Source: an uncultured Bacteroidota bacterium (lineage in GTDB: Bacteria; Bacteroidota; Bacteroidia; Chitinophagales; Chitinophagaceae). From it: a stretch of DNA of 7,004 nt. The stretch covers positions 1-7,004 of the forward strand of contig CAIWHI010000253.1 in the NCBI GenBank assembly GCA_903912435.1. The letters are read 5' to 3'. Of this stretch, positions 1-5,659 are shown piece after piece; position 1 is the first letter of the stretch; each line of letters starts with the position of its first letter. The position numbers and the translations under genes were made by a program. A model generated the notes under the pieces. The model did no database searches, had not been told where the DNA came from, and saw only the letters and a list, made by a program, of their open reading frames with translations.

Positions 1-510
1 CCCCATATTGATAAGGACGTTTTCGATTGGCATACATTAATCCGCGCAGCCTTTTTCGTTCATGAAGGCAAGCTCATAGAAGACCTCTTAAAAGAATTCC
101 AGCAAAAAAGAATCCACTTTGCAATTGTGGTTGATGAGTTTGGTGGCACCTCGGGTATCATCACTTTAGAGGATATTATGGAGGAAATAATCGGTGATAT
201 TAGGGATGAATTTGACGAAGACGACCTCAACTACAAAAAAATTGACGACAACAACTTCATCTTTGAAGGCAAAACACTAATTAATGATGTGTGCAGGGTA
301 CTAGGCATCCCATCTGATACTTTCGAAAATGTTCGTGGTGAAAGTGATTCTCTTGCAGGCTTAATTATGGAGATATCAGGCAAATTCGCTGCTGTAAATG
401 AAACTGTAAGCTATGAGGAATACACGTTTACCGTAGTAGCAGTAGAAAAAATGCGTATCCTGAGGGTTAAGGTAACCATAAACCCACCAAAGGAGGATGA
501 GGAAGAATAA
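1..510 (+). CDS. gldE: Gliding motility-associated protein GldE, C-terminal part (CBS + CorC/HlyC domain)
   Basis: The reading frame is open from base 1 to the TAA at 508-510, giving the last 169 residues; the N-terminal DUF21/CNNM membrane domain and first CBS repeat lie outside the window. It begins PHIDKDVFDWHTLIR, continues with the end of the CBS pair (FAIVVDEFGGTSG, residues 41-53, then ITLEDIMEEIIGDI) and an acidic linker. It finishes with a CorC/HlyC transporter-associated domain (about 80-162: FEGKTLINDVCRVLGI, then RGESDSLAGLIMEI). Family knowledge: GldE is the Bacteroidota inner-membrane paralogue of CorC/CNNM proteins, linked to gliding and T9SS function. The HIDKD-W-LIR lead-in and DLNYKKIDDNNFIFEGKT stretch favour GldE over a generic HlyC/CorC protein, by recall only. 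gldD, often the next gene, is absent; the next gene converges after 11 bp. The final residues are acidic (KEDEEE). Confidence 0.78.
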   Translation, partial: PHIDKDVFDWHTLIRAAFFVHEGKLIEDLLKEFQQKRIHFAIVVDEFGGTSGIITLEDIMEEIIGDIRDEFDEDDLNYKKIDDNNFIFEGKTLINDVCRVLGIPSDTFENVRGESDSLAGLIMEISGKFAAVNETVSYEEYTFTVVAVEKMRILRVKVTINPPKEDEEE

Positions 511-521
511 AGAATTAGGCT

Positions 522-1766
522 CTACTCCTTAATCACCTTTACCCTTACCACGCCTTTTCTTCCATAAACCGAGGCATAATACAATCCGGAAGGTAAATCT
601 GTAATATTCAACTGACTTTCTAATGAAACCAGGTCCAACTCCTTTACCACTTTCCCTGTAATATCAGTTAGTGTGAAGTGAGCTGGATATTGATTACCAA
701 CATCAATTGTCAACACCTTGCTTGCAGGAGTCGGATAAACCTTTACACCAGATCCCGAACCCAAATCAGCAACCCCAAGAGAGCCAATACAATTTTGGAA
801 AGAGCGCGATTTGCAGCCATTGGTATCGGTAGCTACTACATAATAACAGCCATTTTTGGTCAGGCTCAAAGAATCACTACCTCCCGATGCTATTAAAGAA
901 TCATTCAAAAACCATTGGTAGGCTTGATAACCCGGGGTGGCAATTAATTTATTACTACCCAAATAAAGGCTGAGCAAATAATCAGCCAGATGGGTGGTGA
1001 TAAGGCTATCTGTTACCGTCTGCCTTGCTATTCGCCCCAAGGTCCTTGCACTTGCCGAATCTAGCCCACCATCGAAAGCCACCAATTCGGTATTTATCCT
1101 ATAGATAGATGTAAAAATCACCGCAGCAGTAAGGTATGCCCCCGCCAGCGACTCATGGGTTTGGTCTGGCCCCCATAAATCTATTAAAGGCAACTCGCCT
1201 CTTTCCCTTTCCCAGGCCTTGCCTATTGGTGCTATAATCTCACCTGCAGTATCCCGAAGGCATTGATAATTGTAGTAGATATTATCAATAAGTCCCTCGG
1301 CCGTAGTAGAAACGCCAGAATAGCCCGTCTTTGGCCCCCATCCTGCAAACCACAACATATGTGCACATGGATGGTAATACTGAACCGAATCCTTAATTTT
1401 TATATGCCCCTCAATCACTTTGGAAACTGTAGTATTGGGAAACGTACAATTGCCATAAATAAACCTACCCTGGTTATCTTGCAACGTTACAAAATCCCAA
1501 TTATCAGACCTAATCAAATCGAAAACAATAGGATTGTTCATATGGGCACTTGTACCCTGCGCCACATCACCTACACTGATGCCTCCCGGTGCATGCATCA
1601 CGAATTTCAACTGGTAGCCAGCTGCGGTTGCTAATCCCTGTACCAAAGTAGGCACATCATTCATATAGGTAAATGAATTCCCAATAAACAACACCCTGGT
1701 AGTATCCACCTGCCCAAATGATTGAACACCCGCAAGCATCAATATCAATAATAAAGCCCTTTTCAT
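522..1766 (-). CDS. Secreted SGNH-type hydrolase (DUF4886-like) with T9SS C-terminal sorting domain
   Basis: 414 residues. A signal peptide (KR, hydrophobic stretch to about 17, then FGQ) precedes an SGNH-like domain. Block I is VLFIGNSFT with probable nucleophile Ser31; a GG at 61-62 and TLQDN at 94-98 fit blocks II/III; DQTH at 201-204 gives the Asp/His of block V (Asp201, His204), followed by the usual small-residue helix. This resembles the DUF4886 branch of GDSL/SGNH esterases, which commonly act on carbohydrate esters; the substrate cannot be read here. Residues about 276-327 form an Ig-like segment (YQWFLNDSLI, GCYYVVATDTNGC) common in Bacteroidota surface proteins. Residues about 341-414 are a type A T9SS sorting domain (VYPTPAS, LTDITGKVVKEL, LPSGLYYASV, ending VKVIKE), so the protein should cross the outer membrane and be attached or released. 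It is convergent with gldE. No convincing promoter was found upstream of 1766. Confidence 0.85.
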   Translation of the reverse strand: MKRALLLILMLAGVQSFGQVDTTRVLFIGNSFTYMNDVPTLVQGLATAAGYQLKFVMHAPGGISVGDVAQGTSAHMNNPIVFDLIRSDNWDFVTLQDNQGRFIYGNCTFPNTTVSKVIEGHIKIKDSVQYYHPCAHMLWFAGWGPKTGYSGVSTTAEGLIDNIYYNYQCLRDTAGEIIAPIGKAWERERGELPLIDLWGPDQTHESLAGAYLTAAVIFTSIYRINTELVAFDGGLDSASARTLGRIARQTVTDSLITTHLADYLLSLYLGSNKLIATPGYQAYQWFLNDSLIASGGSDSLSLTKNGCYYVVATDTNGCKSRSFQNCIGSLGVADLGSGSGVKVYPTPASKVLTIDVGNQYPAHFTLTDITGKVVKELDLVSLESQLNITDLPSGLYYASVYGRKGVVRVKVIKE

Positions 1767-1843
1767 CAGCCTATGATTATAATTTATAACTCAAATCGCA
1801 AACATCCTAAAATTAAACCCAATGGGCTCCTAAATGTGAATAC

Positions 1844-1901
1844 CCGCCGGTGAAACCGATGGTCTAAATAACCTTGCTTTAGAATCCCGAAGCGGGTCTA
1901 A
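1844..1901. repeat. Hairpin / CTAAATAACCT / hairpin element, copy 1
   Basis: The 226-bp gap between the hydrolase start and the DUF5683 stop has no ORF. It holds a hairpin at 1844-1862 (GGT-GAA-ACC core, then C-G, one C.A mismatch, G.U and two C-G pairs). An 11-mer CTAAATAACCT follows at 1864-1874. A second hairpin lies at 1879-1901 (TTAGA/TCTAA around CCCG-AAG-CGGG, with a two-base AT bulge). The same order and the same 11-mer recur at 2731-2787. The first hairpin shares the GAA triloop but not the stem sequence. It could be a degraded dispersed repeat or a structured RNA; that reading is inference. Confidence 0.4.
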
Positions 1902-1992
1902 TATCATGAATTATTTTCTTGATAAATAACAATTTCACAAAAATAACCTATATCCCTAATTGGTAGGCTAATTTATATCAGGCTGGAATTAA

Positions 1993-2607
1993 CTAAAAAT
2001 TCATTACCAGCCCCATACCTGCCCCACCTGGATAAGCAACGGGTACAAACCTCATGGAAAGGTCGCGGGATATATCAAAATTCTTAAGGTGGGCACTGGT
2101 TATAGCATCCATTACTTGCAATGCATAACCCAGGCTGGTAAAAAGCACCGATAAATTGAGGTACTTATTATAGTCATTTTGCAATTGGCTCAATTGGTCC
2201 TTGCTATATAAACCCACGTATTGATCAGTAGGGTTATTGTTATTTATCCTGCCAATATATGCTTTGCGGTAACTCTGGTAATTATTCAGATTATCAATTA
2301 TAAAGTAGCCTCCAACTGCCAAACCAGCATAAACCACCGGTACTTTCCAGTATTGGTGGTTATTCAATTGTCCTAAACCAGGCAACAAAGCCGAATATAA
2401 TCCAGATTTTTTAGGATTGGGTTGGTAGGGTTTTGGTTTTGTAGGCAGGGTATCTCTCTTTGTTGTTGAATCATTTAGTGCAGATACAACCACAGCACCT
2501 GGCTTGCTATTTCCTACTCTCGTACTATCACCAATGGCCTGCCCAAAAGATGGCAACCCAATAGCTAATGATAACCCAAGAAATAAAACCAAACCTGCAT
2601 TACGCAT
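1993..2607 (-). CDS. DUF5683 domain-containing exported/membrane protein
   Basis: 204 residues. An N-terminal signal or anchor (NAGLVLFLGLSLAIGLPSFGQ, residues 3-23) is followed by a low-complexity Ser/Thr/Pro-rich linker (about 24-66). The DUF5683 core then starts at KKSGLYSALLPGLGQLNNHQYWKVP (67-90), containing the characteristic LPGLGQ and YWK-P. It continues with a hydrophobic segment (91-105), a polar loop with YRKAY (113-117), and a second hydrophobic segment (about 150-168) running into MDAITSAHLKNFDIS. The family is nearly restricted to Bacteroidota and has no established function. It is frequently found near parB, dapB and lepB (recalled), but none of these is present here, so neighbours give no clue. 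The gene appears monocistronic, with gaps of 225 and 270 bp and its own candidate promoter. The ATG at 2605-2607 was chosen because a signal peptide starts directly from it. Confidence 0.85.
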   Translation of the reverse strand: MRNAGLVLFLGLSLAIGLPSFGQAIGDSTRVGNSKPGAVVVSALNDSTTKRDTLPTKPKPYQPNPKKSGLYSALLPGLGQLNNHQYWKVPVVYAGLAVGGYFIIDNLNNYQSYRKAYIGRINNNNPTDQYVGLYSKDQLSQLQNDYNKYLNLSVLFTSLGYALQVMDAITSAHLKNFDISRDLSMRFVPVAYPGGAGMGLVMNF

Positions 2608-2629
2608 AATAAATACTACCTGAAAGGGT

Positions 2630-2659
2630 CAAAGTTAATCAAAGGCCAAAGATTAAGAA
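2630..2659 (-). promoter_or_regulatory. Candidate Bacteroidota promoter of the DUF5683 gene
   Basis: Read on the minus strand, TAACTTTG (plus 2630-2637) matches the Bacteroidota -7 consensus TAnnTTTG perfectly. It is preceded at 19 bp by TTC (plus 2657-2659), one base off the TTG -33 element. The start codon lies 22 bp downstream of the -7 box, giving a short leader. No Shine-Dalgarno is evident. Confidence 0.5.
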
Positions 2660-2730
2660 TTATTGATTGGCTTTTTTAACTTTTAATAATACAACAACCT
2701 ATCTCTAAGTGCTGGTCGGGATTTTCACCT

Positions 2731-2787
2731 GGCGCGAGTGTTCCGAAGGATCACTCGTGTCTACTAAATAACCTAGTCTGTGACTGG
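2731..2787. repeat. Hairpin / CTAAATAACCT / hairpin element, copy 2 with strong 31-nt stem-loop
   Basis: In the 270-bp gap between the DUF5683 and HTH genes, bases 2731-2761 fold into a long stem. GGCGCGAGTG pairs with CACTCGTGTC over ten pairs including two G.U; a T.T mismatch follows, then TCC/GGA closing a GAA triloop. CTAAATAACCT follows at 2764-2774, and a second stem CTAGTC-TGT-GACTGG at 2773-2787 overlaps its last two bases. No T-tract follows on either strand, so it does not look like an intrinsic terminator. The form resembles REP-type intergenic hairpins; no transposase is visible here. Confidence 0.55.
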
Positions 2788-2877
2788 TATTCAAAGTATA
2801 CAAGCTAAAAAATGAAACCCAGCCAAATAGCGAGCCAAACCAATACCTGAAAAAATACTACCAATTTAAATCTAAAA

Positions 2878-3348
2878 CTAAGGCTCAGCCACCATCAAGT
2901 TTTTATAATCGTATTTCTCATATTCCTTGGGCTGTTTTTCATTCCTTATTTCAAATAACTCATTCTTAACCTCTACCCTAAACCAATATTCAGGCTTGGT
3001 ATGGGAAAAGGAACTTAATTTAAGTACAAGGTCGGCATTCAACTTCCTGTCGCCTACCAGGTATTTATGCAAATTACTATCCTTCATTTCAAATAATTCG
3101 GCTAACCTCTTTTGGGTAGTATTGAATGTTAAAAGATACATTTTCACGAAATCTGATACCAACATTTTCTTTGTTGCATCATCATTTTCAAGGTAATCCT
3201 CCATCTGATACTGGATAGCTAATAGCTTATTTTTAAGCAAGCGTTCTTTAGATTGCTTTCTGGATTGCTCGGTAATAAACTCCTTAAGATTAGCCTTCTT
3301 GTCATTATTCCAAATTTCACTAGGCTGAATTTCTTGAATCGTATCCAT
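2878..3348 (-). CDS. XRE-family HTH protein, HigA-like (putative antitoxin / autoregulator)
   Basis: 156 residues. Residues about 14-55 are a charged, probably helical N-terminal region (NLKEFITEQSRKQSKERLLKNK). The HTH lies at about 76-113: NTTQKRLAELFEMKDSNLHKYLVGDRKLNADLVLKLS. TQKRLAELF forms helices 1-2, SNLHKYLVGDRKLN the recognition helix and turn, and NADLVLKLSSFSHTKPEYWFRVE matches the HigA-type tail (ADLALRLSK-F--SPEFWLNLQ in the family). It is therefore a DNA-binding protein. It is the second gene of an operon, starting five bases after the stop of the GNAT-like gene. As in higBA, the HTH gene comes second, which supports an antitoxin or autorepressor role by inference. It is longer than typical HigA because of the N-terminal helical part. 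An ordinary regulator not tied to a toxin remains possible. No clear Shine-Dalgarno and no terminator were seen after its stop. Confidence 0.75.
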   Translation of the reverse strand: MDTIQEIQPSEIWNNDKKANLKEFITEQSRKQSKERLLKNKLLAIQYQMEDYLENDDATKKMLVSDFVKMYLLTFNTTQKRLAELFEMKDSNLHKYLVGDRKLNADLVLKLSSFSHTKPEYWFRVEVKNELFEIRNEKQPKEYEKYDYKNLMVAEP

Positions 3349-3353
3349 ACAAA

Positions 3354-3860
3354 CTATTTTAAAAATTTATTGATTAATTGTTCCCCTGCTTCCGGCGATA
3401 TCACCATTGTTGTTTCACCAAATTTCAATGCTCCATACTTCATGCAGTAAATTGACATCAATTTCAGCTCGTCTTTCTTATCTTTTTCCAGCACATCAAA
3501 ACTTAACCAACCCTGATAATCCCCTTTCCCATGAATAAAGCTAAGCCTGCAAGCATAGGCAATCAAACAACCTGCTATTTTATCATATTGCTTTTCATAA
3601 CCGATATTATGTGTTGCAATTTCTATAAAGCACATATAGGGTTCAATCTTACTTTTCATCTCAAAAATCAGACAACCTTCTACTTTATCTGGAGTTGCAT
3701 CACAGGTTAAAACAAAGGTCTGATATCCTTTTTTCTTCGAGTGCTTATTAAAATTAAACCGCCATCCATCAACAATTGAAGGTAATGCTATAGCTGAATG
3801 GGGCGTAATTTTCGCTCCAATTAGTTGACCATCATTTACTCTTAAAATCTCAACTTTCAT
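3354..3860 (-). CDS. GNAT-fold-like protein, putative acetyltransferase/toxin partner of the HTH protein
   Basis: 168 residues, no signal peptide, probably cytoplasmic. The order of elements fits a GNAT acetyltransferase. A strand pair is followed by VEGCLIFEMKS (60-70, beta3-like). Then come PYMCFIEIATHNIG (74-87, beta4) and KQYDKIAGCLIAYACRLSF (90-108), which fits motif A where the acetyl-CoA pyrophosphate loop meets helix 3; the usual Q/R-x-x-G-x-G/A is degenerate here. GWLSFDV (117-123) is beta5-like. MSIYCMKYGALKFGETTMVI (135-154) matches motif B (FYxKxGF), with Tyr138 at the usual catalytic tyrosine position. The degenerate loop leaves acetyl-CoA binding uncertain. It is the first gene of the operon with the HigA-like HTH protein. 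Known GNAT toxins (TacT, AtaT types) acetylate aminoacyl-tRNA, usually with ribbon-helix-helix antitoxins, so an XRE partner would be less usual. The ATG at 3858-3860 follows the mapped promoter closely. Confidence 0.6.
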   Translation of the reverse strand: MKVEILRVNDGQLIGAKITPHSAIALPSIVDGWRFNFNKHSKKKGYQTFVLTCDATPDKVEGCLIFEMKSKIEPYMCFIEIATHNIGYEKQYDKIAGCLIAYACRLSFIHGKGDYQGWLSFDVLEKDKKDELKLMSIYCMKYGALKFGETTMVISPEAGEQLINKFLK

Positions 3861-3876
3861 TCACCTTTCTTCTCCC

Positions 3877-3907
3877 CAAAGGTACAAAAATTATACAGAT
3901 TGTACAA
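3877..3907 (-). promoter_or_regulatory. Promoter of the GNAT/HTH operon
   Basis: On the minus strand, TTG (plus 3905-3907), a 20-bp spacer and TACCTTTG (plus 3877-3884) match the Bacteroidota TTG / TAnnTTTG promoter with a full -7 box. The expected transcription start lies about 10 bases upstream of the ATG, giving a very short leader. The -33 element sits inside the 10-bp palindrome ATTGTACAAT (3899-3908), so a protein bound there should block transcription, as in autorepressed modules. Confidence 0.7.
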
Positions 3908-3908
3908 T
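3883..3908. promoter_or_regulatory. Candidate operator in the GNAT/HTH promoter
   Basis: This stretch contains three TACA cores (3883-3886, 3894-3897, 3903-3906), the perfect palindrome ATTGTACAAT (3899-3908) and the dyad TACA-GAT-TGTA (3894-3904). It covers the spacer and -33 element of the operon promoter. Bases 3893-3905, read on the minus strand (GTACAATCTGTAT), recur exactly at 4049-4061 on the plus strand. Small XRE-type regulators often bind short dyads of this kind; binding by the HTH protein encoded here is inference. Confidence 0.45.
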
Positions 3909-4048
3909 TTTATTCAAATTTTTTTTTCAAAAAAAATCAAATAATTAAGGCTCAATTATTAGTTCAAGCACGAAATCCATCATTGCTATAACAACCGCAA
4001 ATAGTATTATAAAATCCTAAAATCCGCACCCTTTGAAATTCCTGATAG

Positions 4049-4061
4049 GTACAATCTGTAT
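4049..4061 (+). promoter_or_regulatory. Second copy of the 13-bp dyad at the candidate sdaA promoter
   Basis: GTACAATCTGTAT with its TACA-ATC-TGTA dyad (4050-4060) is identical to the sequence in the opposite promoter, on the other strand, 143 bp away. It overlaps the first bases of the candidate sdaA -7 box (4059-4066) and lies inside an 8-bp inverted repeat (4039-4046 and 4073-4080). A regulator common to both divergent units is possible. Confidence 0.4.
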
Positions 4062-4066
4062 CTTCG
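4059..4066 (+). promoter_or_regulatory. Candidate -7 element for sdaA
   Basis: TATCTTCG matches TAnnTTTG at five of six defined positions. A TTTG at 4032-4035 is the nearest -33 candidate, but its 23-bp spacing is three to four bases longer than usual, so the promoter would be non-consensus or need help from a bound protein. A start near 4072 would leave a leader of about 60 nt that includes the 4097-4114 palindrome. Confidence 0.35.
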
Positions 4067-4096
4067 CACCAAATCAGGAAATACGTTAAATTATAG

Positions 4097-4114
4097 ATCC
4101 GGGCTAGCCCGGAT
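4097..4114. promoter_or_regulatory. 18-bp perfect palindrome in the sdaA leader
   Basis: ATCCGGGCTAGCCCGGAT is perfectly self-complementary, GC-rich in an AT-rich surrounding, and ends 17 bases before the sdaA ATG. In RNA it gives a 7-bp stem with a CTAG loop close to the ribosome landing site. In DNA it could be a dimer operator. No T-tract follows, so it is not an intrinsic terminator. Confidence 0.55.
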
Positions 4115-4131
4115 AAGGGATATTTTAAAAC

Positions 4132-5556
4132 ATGAAACAGGAAAGCATTTCGGTATTCGACATTTTTAAGATTGGAATAGGACCAAGTAGTTCGCACACC
4201 CTCGGACCTTGGCGTGCGGCGCTCAGATTTATTGATACACTGAAAGGAATGGGGCTTAGTGAAGTAAAAAACGTAAAGGTTTTACTTTATGGCTCATTGG
4301 CTAAAACAGGTATTGGCCATGGCACTAATGTAGCCGTGGTGCTGGGCCTGTGTGGTGAAGACCCCGTAACGTTCGATGTAAACGAGGTTACCCCGCGCAT
4401 GGAGCAAATTTCTGAAAACAGGGTTATGATGCTCTATGGCAAGCATAAAATGCACTTCGACCCTGCTGTAGATATTGTCTTCCTGTATGACGAAAGCCTT
4501 CCCTTCCACCCCAATGGTATTACCTTCCTTTGCGAATTTACCGATGGTCGTCAGATAGCCGAAACCTACTACTCCATAGGTGGTGGTTTTGTAGTTAAAG
4601 AAGGTGAAGAAGATGGCGATGGCACAATGGTAAAACTGCCCTACCCTATTGAAAAAGCCGAATACTTGCTTGCAGCCTGTGAAGAAACAGGCCTGGATAT
4701 TTCGAGCCTGGTATTGCTCAATGAAAATACCTGGCGCAAGGAACCCGACACCAAATTCGGAGTAATGAGAATTTGGGAAACCATGCGCGATTGCATTTTC
4801 CGTGGTTGCCATATTGGGGGAGAATTACCCGGCGGACTACAGGTAAGCCGCAGAGCGAATGACCTCAATGCCCGCTTAACCGATGGAAAGCCTTACAACA
4901 ATTTTGATGAGTGGCTCGCTGTCATACGCAGTGGTGGCCAATCTTTTAAATATACCCTTGACTGGGTGAGTTGTTTCGCATTGGCAGTAAATGAAGAGAA
5001 TGCATCTTTTAGCCGTGTAGTAACTGCCCCTACAAATGGGTCGGCGGGGGTTATTCCGGCAGTATTGCTTTATTTCATTGCATTCTGTAATGGAAATGAC
5101 AATGAAAAAATCATCAAATTCCTGCTTACCGCCTCTGAAATTGGGAGCATCTTTAAAAAAGGTGCCACGCTTTCTGCTGCAATGGGTGGTTGCCAGGCCG
5201 AAATCGGGGTATCCTCTTCAATGGCTGCCGCTGGACTCACCGAAGCCCTTGGCGGTACCGTGCAACAATGCCTTATGGCCGCCGAAATAGCTATGGAACA
5301 CCACCTTGGCCTTACTTGCGACCCTGTAGGCGGCCTGGTTCAGGTTCCTTGTATTGAGCGCAATACCATGGGTGCTATTAAGGCAATCACAGCCTCTCAA
5401 TTAGCCCTGCAAAGCGACCCAACAAAGGCCCGTATCTCTTTAGATGCAGTAGTCAATACCATGTGGGAAACAGCCCTTGATATGGACCACAAGTATAAAG
5501 AAACATCTGAAGGTGGATTAGCAATACAATTACCAATAAGCCTTAGTGAATGTTAA
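4132..5556 (+). CDS. sdaA: L-serine ammonia-lyase, iron-sulfur-dependent, single-chain type
   Basis: 474 residues. It deaminates L-serine to pyruvate and ammonia in the cytoplasm using a [4Fe-4S] cluster, without PLP. The N-terminal beta domain starts SISVFDIFKIGIGPSSSHT, with the diagnostic GPSSSHT at 17-23. The alpha domain carries TAPTNGSAGVIPA and the cluster cysteines: Cys354 (GGCQAEIG), Cys396 (LTCDPVGG) and Cys407 (VPCIERNTMGA). Their 42- and 11-residue spacing equals that recalled for the Legionella enzyme (343/385/396). The protein ends in Cys474, matching the C-terminal cysteine tail that caps the cluster as an intrinsic inhibitor in that structure. Length is normal and both domains are fused, as in proteobacterial SdaA. 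The ATG at 4132 gives the family N-terminus directly. TAA is followed at once by an in-frame TAG. It is divergent from the GNAT/HTH operon and probably transcribed alone. Confidence 0.95.
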   Translation: MKQESISVFDIFKIGIGPSSSHTLGPWRAALRFIDTLKGMGLSEVKNVKVLLYGSLAKTGIGHGTNVAVVLGLCGEDPVTFDVNEVTPRMEQISENRVMMLYGKHKMHFDPAVDIVFLYDESLPFHPNGITFLCEFTDGRQIAETYYSIGGGFVVKEGEEDGDGTMVKLPYPIEKAEYLLAACEETGLDISSLVLLNENTWRKEPDTKFGVMRIWETMRDCIFRGCHIGGELPGGLQVSRRANDLNARLTDGKPYNNFDEWLAVIRSGGQSFKYTLDWVSCFALAVNEENASFSRVVTAPTNGSAGVIPAVLLYFIAFCNGNDNEKIIKFLLTASEIGSIFKKGATLSAAMGGCQAEIGVSSSMAAAGLTEALGGTVQQCLMAAEIAMEHHLGLTCDPVGGLVQVPCIERNTMGAIKAITASQLALQSDPTKARISLDAVVNTMWETALDMDHKYKETSEGGLAIQLPISLSEC

Positions 5557-5603
5557 TAGGTTCATCTATTACTTTTATTGATACCAACTTCGAATACCTT
5601 AAA

Positions 5604-5633
5604 TTGGAGGACAACAAATAAAACATACCTTTG
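5604..5633 (+). promoter_or_regulatory. Promoter of the glutathione peroxidase gene
   Basis: TTG (5604-5606), a 19-bp spacer and TACCTTTG (5626-5633) match the Bacteroidota promoter consensus fully. The -7 box is identical to that of the GNAT/HTH operon. The ATG lies 26 bp downstream of the -7 box. The gene is therefore transcribed independently of sdaA, although both are on the plus strand. Confidence 0.7.
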
Positions 5634-5659
5634 AAACTAATTATAAAAACAAATCAATT

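Larger units (their letters stand above)
4039..4080. repeat. 8-bp inverted repeat flanking the sdaA promoter
   Basis: TTCCTGAT (4039-4046) and ATCAGGAA (4073-4080) are exact inverted copies separated by 26 bp. They bracket both the 13-bp dyad and the candidate -7 box. They may be half-sites for one regulator binding both sides, or chance. Confidence 0.35.

Noticed and set aside
489..530. AAGGAG / CTCCTT inverted repeat between the convergent genes as a bidirectional terminator
   Set aside because: Six pairs with a loop of about 30 nt and no T-tract; not convincing.
678..1634. Plus-strand ORFs at 678-896 and 1263-1634
   Set aside because: Both lie antisense inside the hydrolase gene, whose frame has clear domains throughout; they are shadows.
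3918..3937. Adjacent T-run and A-run
   Set aside because: Homopolymer tracts are common in AT-rich promoters; it may act as an UP-like or curved element but nothing specific supports this.
3940..3960. AATAATT / AATTATT hairpin followed on the minus strand by a T-run, terminator-like
   Set aside because: The stem is only A-T pairs, and no gene reading into it from the minus side is supported. It may simply be AT-rich DNA upstream of the operon promoter.
3964..4197. Minus-strand 77-codon ORF in the divergent intergenic region
   Set aside because: It overlaps the sdaA start and promoter antisense, shows no recognisable domain and has no promoter; most likely a chance frame.
5555..5570. AATAG / CTATT stem with T-rich tail after sdaA, possible terminator
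   Set aside because: Five weak pairs overlapping the stop codon; too unstable to call.
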